Origin: an uncultured Bacteroidales bacterium
Lineage (GTDB): Bacteria > Bacteroidota > Bacteroidia > Bacteroidales > P3
Direction: 5' to 3'
Length of the DNA stretch: 8,203 nucleotides
Assembly (NCBI GenBank): GCA_946540365.1
Contig: CAMNIH010000075.1
Location: 1-8,203, forward strand
Shown here piece after piece: positions 1 through 6,131 of this stretch (position 1 is the stretch's first letter; every line of letters begins with the position of its first letter). Below the pieces are notes generated by a model. The model saw only the letters and a list, made by a program, of their open reading frames with translations. It ran no database searches and was not told the DNA's origin. A program made the translations under genes and the position numbers.

Positions 1-1141
1 GACCGCTGGTGGCAACACCACCGGCGTTGACAGCCTTACCGGGGCCGAAGGGCACGCCGGCAGCCTGGATGGCGGCGATGGCGCCGGGCTGGCAGCCCAT
101 GTTGGAGACCTCAGCCACATACTTCACGCCATTGGCGAGCAGCATCTTGGCATCCTCCTCGGCGAGCTCGTTCTGGAAGGCGCAAGGCATAGCGATGTCG
201 CACTTCACGGTCCAAGCCTTCTTGCCGGCAGTGAATTTGGCCTTGCCGGGGAACTTGTCGGCCATATCCTGGACGCGGTTGCGGTTGCTGGCGCGCATCT
301 CGAGCATATAGTCGATCATCTCCTTGTTGATACCGTCGGGCAGCTCGCAGACACCGTCGGGACCGCTGATGGCGACCACCTTGGCACCGAACTCGCAAGC
401 CTTCTGGGCAGCACCCCAAGCCACATTGCCGAAGCCGGAGAGGGCGATCTTCTTGCCCTGCAGGGTGTCACCCTTCTCCTCGACCATGTGCTTCACATAG
501 TAGACAGCGCCGAAACCAGTGGCCTCGGGACGCATCAGGCTACCACCCCAGCCGTAGCTCTTACCGGTCAGAGCGCCGGTCGAATGCTCGCGGGCCAGTT
601 TCTTGTACATACCGTACATGTAGCCAATCTCGCGGCCGCCAACACCCACGTCGCCGGCAGGGCTGTCCTGGTCGGGACCGATGTTGCGCCAGAGCTCGTA
701 CACGAAGGCCTGGCAGAAGCGCATGATCTCAGCGTCGCTCTTTCCGGTCGGGTCGAAGTCGGCACCACCCTTACCACCGCCGAGAGGCAGGTTGGTCAGG
801 CTGTTCTTGAAGATCTGCTCGAAACCGAGGAACTTCAGCATGCTCTCGTTCACCTTCGGGTGGAAGCGGAGACCGCCCTTGTAGGCACCGAGGGCGGCGT
901 TGAACTGCACGCGGTAGCCGAGGTTCACCTGGGTCTGACCCTTATCGTCGACCCACACCACGCGGAACTTGAAGATACGATCGGGCTCCACAATGCGCTC
1001 GACGATCTTGGCAGCCTCGAACTCGGGGTGTTTGTTGTACTCTTCCTCGATGGTCTCCAGGACCTCACGGACAGCCTGCAAGTACTCGTTTTCGCCCGGA
1101 TGTTTGGCCTCCAGGTTGGCCATAATTTCGTTTACTTTCAT
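1..1141 (-). CDS. gdhA: Glutamate dehydrogenase, hexameric class (C-terminus cut by window edge)
   Basis: Interconverts 2-oxoglutarate plus ammonia and glutamate using NAD(P)H in the cytoplasm. 380 residues are visible; the enzyme of this class is about 445 long, so roughly 65 C-terminal residues lie beyond position 1. Landmarks align with E. coli GdhA: YKGGLRFHP (residues 87-95, substrate Lys88), NLPLGGGKGG (117-126, catalytic Lys124), PAGDVGVGGRE (161-171, catalytic Asp164), SLMRPEATG (201-209) and the Rossmann dinucleotide loop GFGNVAWGA (236-244). The last visible residues, NAGGVATSG, also belong to the conserved core. The start ATG (1139-1141) gives a family-typical N-terminus and follows a good promoter by about 40 nt. 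Coenzyme preference (NAD, NADP or both) cannot be decided: Bacteroidales have both kinds. The codon choice, strongly biased to GCC, ACC, AAG and CTG, fits a highly expressed gene. The upstream neighbour on the same strand is an unrelated secreted protein, so it is probably transcribed alone. Confidence 0.96.
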   Translation of the reverse strand, partial: MKVNEIMANLEAKHPGENEYLQAVREVLETIEEEYNKHPEFEAAKIVERIVEPDRIFKFRVVWVDDKGQTQVNLGYRVQFNAALGAYKGGLRFHPKVNESMLKFLGFEQIFKNSLTNLPLGGGKGGADFDPTGKSDAEIMRFCQAFVYELWRNIGPDQDSPAGDVGVGGREIGYMYGMYKKLAREHSTGALTGKSYGWGGSLMRPEATGFGAVYYVKHMVEEKGDTLQGKKIALSGFGNVAWGAAQKACEFGAKVVAISGPDGVCELPDGINKEMIDYMLEMRASNRNRVQDMADKFPGKAKFTAGKKAWTVKCDIAMPCAFQNELAEEDAKMLLANGVKYVAEVSNMGCQPGAIAAIQAAGVPFGPGKAVNAGGVATSG

Positions 1142-1186
1142 AATATTGAATACTTTAGATGAATTAATTATTTTTATTCAGTCCGG

Positions 1187-1217
1187 CAAATATACAACTT
1201 AAATTTAATTACACAAA
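1187..1217 (-). promoter_or_regulatory. Bacteroidota-type promoter of gdhA
   Basis: On the minus strand, TTTG at 1217-1214 (-33 box) is followed after exactly 19 bp by TATATTTG at 1194-1187. This matches the TAnnTTTG -7 element of the Bacteroidota primary sigma factor. Transcription should begin near 1181, leaving a leader of about 40 nt that is AT-rich and has no Shine-Dalgarno sequence, as is usual in this phylum. The match is by eye; no start site has been measured. Confidence 0.75.
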
Positions 1218-1225
1218 ATAAATTT

Positions 1226-1250
1226 AAAAAAACACCCTAACTGTTTTTTT
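1226..1250 (-). terminator. Possible weak A/T-rich terminator hairpin after the T9SS-protein gene
   Basis: AAAAAAACA at 1226-1234 and TGTTTTTTT at 1242-1250 are perfect inverted repeats (9 bp) around a 7-nt loop. Read on the minus strand this gives an A-rich stem ending in seven T, about 26 nt after the stop codon at 1277. It could also work on the plus strand. The stem is almost all A:T, so termination would be weak. It sits just upstream of the gdhA -33 box, where it could insulate gdhA from read-through or act as an A-tract upstream element. Confidence 0.35.
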
Positions 1251-1276
1251 TCATCAAATTGGCCCTAATTGTCGCC

Positions 1277-2674
1277 TCAGAACACCTCCAACACCTTACC
1301 TACCCGTCCCGCCGATGTGGTAACTAAAACAATATAATGGCCCGCAGTCATCTGTTGGGTACTGAAGGTAAAAGAACGGCTCCACACCTTGCTGGAAATG
1401 ACAGTTTTACCATAGGCATCCAGCACCTCGACATGAGTTATTACATAATCGCTGCTGACCGTTGTCCTGTCGCTTGTTGGATTGGGACTGACATGGACAT
1501 GCGCCGACATCGTGTTTGGCGAGGGCACCCCCTCCGGTCCTTGCACCCCTGTACTTTGGAAGGTAATAATACGACTCCACTCGGTCATCTTTTCTTTGTC
1601 ACACCACGCGCGCATACGGACACAGTAAATTACATCTGCCTCCAAATCATTCAGTACCATATAATTATCATCAACCATACGCGTTGACCACTGCGACATT
1701 GCCTGACCCGAGCGTCCGATCGACACTTCGACATTGATATAGTTGGGACAGTCTTCCCACGTTATCATCACACTGCCGTTGCCCAAATCTTCCACCTGTA
1801 TGTTCGTCACTTCGGGACAGTAGTCGGGAGGCGGCACCGTTGTGTCAATCTGCACAATGGGAAACACCATTGGCACCCCAGTCAGATTGTAGTACTCCAA
1901 ACTGTCTGCCCACCTCAACTGCCTCATCCCCGGCCAATGAAACTCGCACTCGCCCGGCAGACCATTACATGTGATGCTGCCAGCACCCACATTGCCCGCA
2001 AAACGATATTTCAACTTGGTTCCTATCGCTCTATACACCGACTCTTGCGGATCGCCGGAATAAGGTATGTAATTCCATTCCGAACCATTATTCGTCATAC
2101 CTACATAGAACGAATCGGTCACATAAAAAGCGGTGTCAAAATAGTATTCATACACGCGATATGTATTCCGCCACGGGAGACTCATGCAGCAGCTGTCCTG
2201 TCCCATCCCGACAACCTCCCCGCGGCCGTTGCCCTTAAGGGAGAGGTAGCGCGGATCTGTCTGTCTGACATTCCACGGCGTCTCTGTCAGCAATCTCACC
2301 GAGTCAGGGCCAGCATCGTACAGCAAAAGGTACTCCTGATATAACGTACTGTCGTCGTAGGGCCAGATATTATTGCTATACACCGGCTGCTGATAGGGCT
2401 TCATAAAGGCCAAGCCTATCACCTTCAACGTGTCAGGCGTGTAGTAATACGACAGTTGCTTCACGAAACTGTACGAGTAATACACATTGTACGTTTCGTG
2501 CGTACTGAGCGACCCTAAAAATCCCCACCAGTTGTGGCGGTAGATTGGGGCATCGTCGACTATGGTGTCGCCGATGCGATGATAGTACAAATCCGAATAC
2601 TGCCCCCATGCAGCCGGCTTACTGTTGGCAAACAGCAACACCATCACAACCACAGACAAAAGATACCTTTTCAT
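1277..2674 (-). CDS. Secreted protein with fibronectin type III-like domain and T9SS type A sorting tail
   Basis: 465 residues. A signal peptide is visible (MKR, then the hydrophobic stretch LLSVVVMVLLFA, probable cleavage near AAWG/Q, residue 24/25). Residues 25-280 are a Tyr- and Trp-rich region of unknown fold (for example KQLSYYYTPD and EYYFDTAFY). Residues about 285-375 resemble a fibronectin type III domain: an ITWEDC strand, a YCVRMRAWC strand and a WSRIITF end. A linker follows, then residues about 392-465 match the T9SS type A sorting domain (HVSPNPTSD, then VEVLDAYGK, then MTAGHYIVLVTT and KVLEVF). Such tails send proteins across the outer membrane by the Por/T9SS machinery and are usually cleaved on attachment. 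The start ATG (2672-2674) is supported by a strong AGGAGGT five bases upstream. The gene lies 21 bp after another secreted-protein gene, so co-transcription is likely. Its molecular function is not recognisable; binding or adhesion is only a guess from the Fn3 domain. Confidence 0.87.
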   Translation of the reverse strand: MKRYLLSVVVMVLLFANSKPAAWGQYSDLYYHRIGDTIVDDAPIYRHNWWGFLGSLSTHETYNVYYSYSFVKQLSYYYTPDTLKVIGLAFMKPYQQPVYSNNIWPYDDSTLYQEYLLLYDAGPDSVRLLTETPWNVRQTDPRYLSLKGNGRGEVVGMGQDSCCMSLPWRNTYRVYEYYFDTAFYVTDSFYVGMTNNGSEWNYIPYSGDPQESVYRAIGTKLKYRFAGNVGAGSITCNGLPGECEFHWPGMRQLRWADSLEYYNLTGVPMVFPIVQIDTTVPPPDYCPEVTNIQVEDLGNGSVMITWEDCPNYINVEVSIGRSGQAMSQWSTRMVDDNYMVLNDLEADVIYCVRMRAWCDKEKMTEWSRIITFQSTGVQGPEGVPSPNTMSAHVHVSPNPTSDRTTVSSDYVITHVEVLDAYGKTVISSKVWSRSFTFSTQQMTAGHYIVLVTTSAGRVGKVLEVF

Positions 2675-2679
2675 AATAC

Positions 2680-2686
2680 ACCTCCT
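2680..2686 (-). promoter_or_regulatory. Strong Shine-Dalgarno site before the T9SS-protein gene
   Basis: The minus strand reads AGGAGGT at 2686-2680, five bases before the ATG at 2674-2672. This is a near-complete anti-16S match. It fixes the start codon of the downstream gene and lies inside the 21-bp gap after the preceding stop codon. Bacteroidota genes usually lack such sites, and no other gene in the window has one. Confidence 0.7.
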
Positions 2687-2695
2687 GTTACTTAA

Positions 2696-4048
2696 TTACT
2701 GACATATTGTTTCGCGGTCCTCGTGTCCGATAGTATAGCTTATTGGATTGTTTATATCCCGTCCGTACGACGAATTTATATCCCGGTTCTGAGGATAGCA
2801 AAAACCTTCTTTTTTACTTGAACCGACGTGTACCCTCAAACTGCACCCTCCCAACGGTGCTCCACCCACAATCAATTCATTAGACAAAGAATTGCCCGAC
2901 ATCACCACATGATATGGATCCATCGGCACATCGAACGACCATTGCTTCCCGGGAAGCACGTTCCACATTTCCAAAGGTTTTGCATCTACATAATTAATTC
3001 TGCATCCCCACGTATCGAACCCCATCGTGTCACCAGGTGTTATGTCTGCCAGTAAAAAAGCACTACCGTTCTGCTGATGACGACGCAAATCACGCAGTCG
3101 CCATAAGTCAGTGACATAGGAAGATGTTACCGAAGGATGTGTGCTGTACGACCCCGACGCAGAGAATGATGGCCATGCATTCACCGTAAAGGTCTCCAAC
3201 TGAGCACTGTCTTCTGCCAGCGAAGCAACGACATACTGATCATCTACTGCAGCAGTCACGAGAACCTGAGCATCGTGTACACGGCGATACCTCTTTACAA
3301 TATTGCCAAGAAAACCGTAACTCAGTGCCATAGGATGCATAAAGAACGGCACCATCTGACGGCAAGGATACAGGTACATGTAATTGTCTGTCCCCACCGC
3401 GGTAACCATCACAGAATGATCGGCCGTAGCCACATCGGTGAATGTCAATATCTGTTCTTTATTGTAGAACGCCCACGCGTTCCACATCGCCGGCACCGCA
3501 CTATCGTCAAAACGTGCGGTAATCATTGTCGAGGCCATATATACATATCCTCCACTACCATTCACACTGCCGAAGGTGCCGGTCATACACATGTACACCT
3601 GCCCGGCACTATCATACAATGCCAATCGTTCAGCTTGCGTAATCCGGAAAATATCTGTCCCCACCATATCAAGCGTTTGATAGTTGATGGCCGACGTATT
3701 ACTGAGCACACTGTAGATATCAAACATCCCCACCATACCCACTTGCCCTACCGTATCAAATGTGTAACCACAGAAATAAGCCGTATCGTGGCGCACTTCC
3801 AGATCAAGCACATATATTGATGACGGAATATTAATTGTCAACATCGTCATTGTGCCGCTGCGAACCATCATGAACCGATGCCCCGACGGGCCGCCCTCGG
3901 TGTAGAGCAGCGCGACATCAGGACGCACCATCCTGATAATATTCTTACGGCTACTCTCTCCCTGAACAACGTCAACCTTATCGAACACCTGTGCATTCAA
4001 CCCTGTTGCAAACAAGAAAACAACGAAAAAGACAATCTTCTGTTTCAT
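2696..4048 (-). CDS. Secreted protein of unknown function, no visible sorting tail
   Basis: 450 residues from ATG 4046-4048. That start gives a clean signal peptide (MKQK, hydrophobic IVFFVVFLFATGL, cleavage near NA/Q, residue 19/20). An in-frame ATG four codons earlier (4058-4060) is an alternative; a further upstream TTG is unlikely because it would bury the signal peptide. The mature part is rich in short beta-strand-like stretches and turns (DVALLYTEGG, YVLDLEVRHDTAYFCG, QVYMCMTGTFG, QVLVTAAVDDQYVVASL), suggesting an all-beta, perhaps propeller-like fold; this is inference only. I do not recognise the family. Unlike its neighbour it lacks a PNP-type T9SS sorting domain. It ends in a polar tail with the motif RDIN twice, eight residues apart, then a TAA. 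No promoter is obvious in the gap after nadB, so it may be read from the nadB promoter and co-transcribed with the downstream gene 21 bp away. Confidence 0.8.
   Translation of the reverse strand: MKQKIVFFVVFLFATGLNAQVFDKVDVVQGESSRKNIIRMVRPDVALLYTEGGPSGHRFMMVRSGTMTMLTINIPSSIYVLDLEVRHDTAYFCGYTFDTVGQVGMVGMFDIYSVLSNTSAINYQTLDMVGTDIFRITQAERLALYDSAGQVYMCMTGTFGSVNGSGGYVYMASTMITARFDDSAVPAMWNAWAFYNKEQILTFTDVATADHSVMVTAVGTDNYMYLYPCRQMVPFFMHPMALSYGFLGNIVKRYRRVHDAQVLVTAAVDDQYVVASLAEDSAQLETFTVNAWPSFSASGSYSTHPSVTSSYVTDLWRLRDLRRHQQNGSAFLLADITPGDTMGFDTWGCRINYVDAKPLEMWNVLPGKQWSFDVPMDPYHVVMSGNSLSNELIVGGAPLGGCSLRVHVGSSKKEGFCYPQNRDINSSYGRDINNPISYTIGHEDRETICQ
2751..2785. repeat. Short direct repeat in the 3' end of the secreted-protein gene
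   Basis: TTTATATCCCG occurs at 2751-2761 and again at 2775-2785, exactly 24 bp (eight codons) apart. In the minus-strand protein it encodes the repeated motif RDIN near the C-terminus. It may be a small in-frame duplication. Confidence 0.6.
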
Positions 4049-4100
4049 CGTGTTAACCATTATACACTTTATTTCATTCGTCAAAACAAATTACACCCGC

Positions 4101-5732
4101 CTACTTCTCTACCAGGTCGAGCGAATAGTGGAGGCCGACGTTCTGGCGGCGGGCGCGGGCCATCTTGATAATCAGGTAGGAGCAGGCAATGAGGTTGCGC
4201 AGCTCGCAGAGGGGCTCGATAAGGACGGAGCGGTTGTAGAGCTCCTCGGTCTCGCGGAAGATGAGGTTCAGGCGGTCGAAGGCGCGCTGCAGGCGCAGGT
4301 CGCTGCGCACGATGCCGACGTAGTTCCACATGATCTCCTGCAGCTCCTTCTTGGTCTGCGTGATGAGCACCATCTCCTCGTTCAGCACCATGCCCTCGGC
4401 GTTCCAGTCGGGGATCCTGTCTCTAACCGAATTATCCGAAGTAATCCGATTTCGGTTTCCGTCGGCGTTTTCGGTTAGCGCATTCACTTCGGCGATAGCG
4501 GCCTGGGCCGCGTTGTGGGCGTAGACCACCGCCTCGAGCAGCGAGTTGGAAGCCAGGCGGTTGCCGCCGTGGAGACCCGTACACGAGCATTCGCCTGCGG
4601 CGTAGAGGTGGAGGATCGACGACCGCCCGTTGCGGTCCACCTTGATGCCGCCGCACTGGTAGTGCGCCGCCGGCCGGATGGGGATCATGTCGCGCGTGAT
4701 GTCGATGCCGATCGAGAGGCACTTTGCGTAGATCGTGGGGAAGCCCTCGATGAGGTGCTTCTTGCCGATGCCGCGGGCGTCGAGGTAGAGGTAATCCTTG
4801 CCGCTGAGTTTCATCTCGTTGTCGATGGCGCGGGCCACGATGTCGCGCGGCGCCAGCGAGAGGCGCTCGTCGTACTTCTGCATGAACTCCTTGCCCTCGC
4901 GATCCTTGAGCACGGCGCCGGCGCCGCGCATGGCCTCGGTGATGAGGAAGGCCGGCTTCTCGGCCGGATTGTAGAGGCTGGTGGGATGGAACTGCATGAA
5001 TTCCAGGTCGCACAGCACGCCGCGGGCGCGATGCACCATGGCCACGCCGTCGCCCGTCGAGATGACCGGCGTGGTGGTCGTGGAGTAGACGTTGCCCATG
5101 CCGCCCGTGGCCAGCAGGGTGACGCGGGCCAGGTAGGTGTCGATGCGGTTGGTGTCGCAGTCGAGGGCGTAGACGCCGTAGCACTCGATGCCGGGCGTGT
5201 GCTTCGTCACGCGCTGGCCCAGATGGTGCTGCGTGATGATGTCGATGGCGAACTGGCGCTCCTTGAGCTCGATGTTGGGATGGCGGCGCACAGCCTCGAG
5301 CAGGCCGCGCTCGATCTCCTCGCCGGTGTTGTCCTTGTGGTGCAGGATGCGGAACTCCGAGTGGCCGCCCTCGCGGTGCAGGTCGAACTTGGCGGGTGCT
5401 CCCGCCGGGCTTTTTTCATTCGGCACACGGTCGAACTCGACGCCGTACTGCACCAGCTCGCGGATGCGGTCCGGCGCCTCGCGGATGGTCATCTCCACCA
5501 CCTCGCGGTCGCAGATGCCGTCGCCGGCCACCAGCGTGTCGTGGATGTGCTTGTCGAACGAGTCCGAATCGTACATCACCGCCGCAATGCCCCCCTGGGC
5601 ATAGCGCGTGCTGCCCTCGGCGGCATCGCCTTTGGTGAGTATGCACACACGGCCGTGCTCGGCCACTTTCAGTGCGAAACTCAGGCCCGCAATACCCGAG
5701 CCAACAACCAAGAAATCAACTTCGTAGCGCAT
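4101..5732 (-). CDS. nadB: L-aspartate oxidase
   Basis: FAD enzyme that oxidises L-aspartate to iminoaspartate, the first step of de novo NAD synthesis; NadA then makes quinolinate, and no nadA or nadC is in the window. 543 residues from ATG 5730-5732, the usual length. An upstream in-frame TTG at 5759 is rejected because it overlaps the promoter. Visible landmarks: FAD-binding GSGIAG (11-16), the dinucleotide-fold STRYAQGGIAA segment, HREGGHS (119-125), FMQFHPTSLY (active-site His249), RDIVARAID (296-304), PAAHYQCGG (His357) and GGNRLASNSLLEA (390-402, Arg392), followed by the helical C-terminal domain with a VGIVRSDLRL motif. These correspond to the substrate and flavin residues of E. coli NadB. 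Between FAD and C-terminal domains lies a polar linker (ALTENADGNRNRITSDNS) with more A/T than the GC-rich gene around it. The complete reading frame implies a functional enzyme. It diverges from a surface-protein gene across a 399-bp gap. Confidence 0.97.
   Translation of the reverse strand: MRYEVDFLVVGSGIAGLSFALKVAEHGRVCILTKGDAAEGSTRYAQGGIAAVMYDSDSFDKHIHDTLVAGDGICDREVVEMTIREAPDRIRELVQYGVEFDRVPNEKSPAGAPAKFDLHREGGHSEFRILHHKDNTGEEIERGLLEAVRRHPNIELKERQFAIDIITQHHLGQRVTKHTPGIECYGVYALDCDTNRIDTYLARVTLLATGGMGNVYSTTTTPVISTGDGVAMVHRARGVLCDLEFMQFHPTSLYNPAEKPAFLITEAMRGAGAVLKDREGKEFMQKYDERLSLAPRDIVARAIDNEMKLSGKDYLYLDARGIGKKHLIEGFPTIYAKCLSIGIDITRDMIPIRPAAHYQCGGIKVDRNGRSSILHLYAAGECSCTGLHGGNRLASNSLLEAVVYAHNAAQAAIAEVNALTENADGNRNRITSDNSVRDRIPDWNAEGMVLNEEMVLITQTKKELQEIMWNYVGIVRSDLRLQRAFDRLNLIFRETEELYNRSVLIEPLCELRNLIACSYLIIKMARARRQNVGLHYSLDLVEK
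4423..4478. repeat. Inverted repeat inside the nadB linker region
   Basis: CTAACCGAA (4423-4431) and TTCGGTTAG (4470-4478) are perfect 9-bp inverted repeats 38 bp apart, bracketing the stretch that encodes the polar linker of NadB. Additional TCCGA and TTCGG pieces inside could pair as well. The stretch is lower in GC than its surroundings. The repeat may be chance or may mark a small in-frame insertion. Confidence 0.45.
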
Positions 5733-5756
5733 ATCTATAGTCTTGTTTTCCTGTTG

Positions 5757-5787
5757 CAAAGATACACATTATTTCATTATGAACAAA
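5757..5787 (-). promoter_or_regulatory. Bacteroidota-type promoter of nadB
   Basis: On the minus strand, TTTG at 5787-5784 is followed after 19 bp by TATCTTTG at 5764-5757, an exact TAnnTTTG -7 element. The predicted transcription start is near 5750, giving a leader of about 20 nt before the ATG at 5732. The -33 box lies 38 bp from the edge of the large palindrome, placing that element at about -75 to -180 relative to this promoter, where it could act as a regulatory site. Layout and spacing are the same as for the gdhA promoter. Confidence 0.75.
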
Positions 5788-5825
5788 ATATGATTGTCCG
5801 CACCCCTACCCAACAAGGGGATGAC

Positions 5826-5929
5826 TCTACCTTTTCTTCAGTCGTTCTTCAGTCGTTCTTCAGTCGTTCTTCAGTGATCACTGAAGAACGACTGAAGAAC
5901 GACTGAAGAACGACTGAAGAAAAGGTAGA
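5826..5929. repeat. 104-bp perfect palindrome made of inverted arrays of an 11-bp repeat
   Basis: Every base from 5826 to 5877 pairs with its partner from 5929 down to 5878, giving two 52-bp arms with no mismatch and no spacer; symmetry stops at 5825/5930. The centre is TGATCA (5875-5880). Within the left arm the 11-mer TTCTTCAGTCG is repeated head to tail at 5834, 5845 and 5856, and a fourth copy at 5867 differs only in its last two bases (GA, forming the centre). The right arm (5878-5921) carries the same four units inverted. The element lies between divergent promoters and has no T-tract of its own, so it is not an ordinary terminator. Possible roles: a multi-site operator, a REP/MITE-like dispersed element, a recombination or nuclease target, or an RNA hairpin. 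Which of these holds is not shown by the sequence. Confidence 0.97.
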
Positions 5930-5965
5930 CCTGACCCTGCGCCAAGGGGGTGCCGGAGGAGTACA

Positions 5966-5995
5966 GACGGCCGTCGGGACGGCGGAAGATTTTTT
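5966..5995 (+). terminator. Terminator-like GC hairpin with T-tract, no gene upstream of it
   Basis: GCCGTC (5970-5975) and GACGGC (5978-5983) form a tight inverted repeat, followed by GGAAGA and six T (5990-5995). An overlapping palindrome GACGGCCGTC lies at 5966-5975. On the plus strand this resembles an intrinsic terminator, although the spacer before the T run is longer than usual. No plus-strand gene ends here, so it either stops an unannotated transcript, blocks read-through past the palindrome, or is a chance structure. Confidence 0.35.
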
Positions 5996-6007
5996 AACAT
6001 TATTTTT

Positions 6008-6039
6008 TATGCCACCTTCACATATTTTATGTATATTTG
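6008..6039 (+). promoter_or_regulatory. Probable promoter of the large surface-protein gene
   Basis: TATATTTG at 6032-6039 is an exact TAnnTTTG -7 element on the plus strand. The -33 position has only a partial match (TATG at 6008-6011, 20 bp upstream). Transcription would start near 6046, with an AT-rich leader of about 85 nt before the ATG at 6132. The weak -33 box suggests lower or regulated expression compared with the two minus-strand promoters. Confidence 0.6.
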
Positions 6040-6131
6040 CCACTTAATTATATAAATGGCAATATAATATATATTATTACAATTCAACGAATTACACCAC
6101 ACCACCCCATCGTGGCACGCGTACAGAAACA

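Larger units (their letters stand above)
5733..6131. other. Divergent intergenic region between nadB and the surface-protein gene
   Basis: 399 bp with no credible gene. In order: nadB leader and promoter (to 5787), a small 5-bp hairpin CCCCT/AGGGG (5803-5820), the 104-bp palindrome (5826-5929), a GC-rich segment with a hairpin and T-tract (5966-5995), then AT-rich DNA with the rightward promoter (6032-6039) and a leader of about 85 nt. The 7-mer CAAGGGG occurs on both sides of the palindrome (5814-5820 and 5943-5949). Short open frames crossing the palindrome on both strands translate to the same peptide because of the symmetry, and are not genes. Confidence 0.8.

Noticed and set aside
488..1162. 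A 224-codon open frame on the plus strand opposite gdhA
   Set aside because: The minus-strand frame is an unambiguous glutamate dehydrogenase; the plus frame is an antisense by-product of biased codons.
5789..5796. Plus-strand -7-like sequence TATGATTG that could drive a transcript through the palindrome
   Set aside because: It has a mismatch to TAnnTTTG and no TTTG box at the right distance upstream.
5803..5820. CCCCT/AGGGG hairpin upstream of nadB as an operator or terminator
   Set aside because: The stem is only five base pairs with an 8-nt loop and no T-tract; it could easily be chance.
4515..5906. A 463-codon open frame on the plus strand opposite nadB
   Set aside because: It is the antisense shadow of a GC-rich gene whose minus-strand product has every NadB motif; the translation is low-complexity Val/Ala/His/Leu and runs into the palindrome.
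5834..5921. CRISPR-like repeat array
   Set aside because: The 11-bp units are directly abutting with no spacers and are arranged as mirror-image inverted arrays, which is not CRISPR architecture; no cas gene is present.
5849..6043. Small minus-strand protein reading through the palindrome
   Set aside because: The same peptide is produced from both strands because of the perfect symmetry, and there is no promoter-linked start; it is structural DNA, not a gene.
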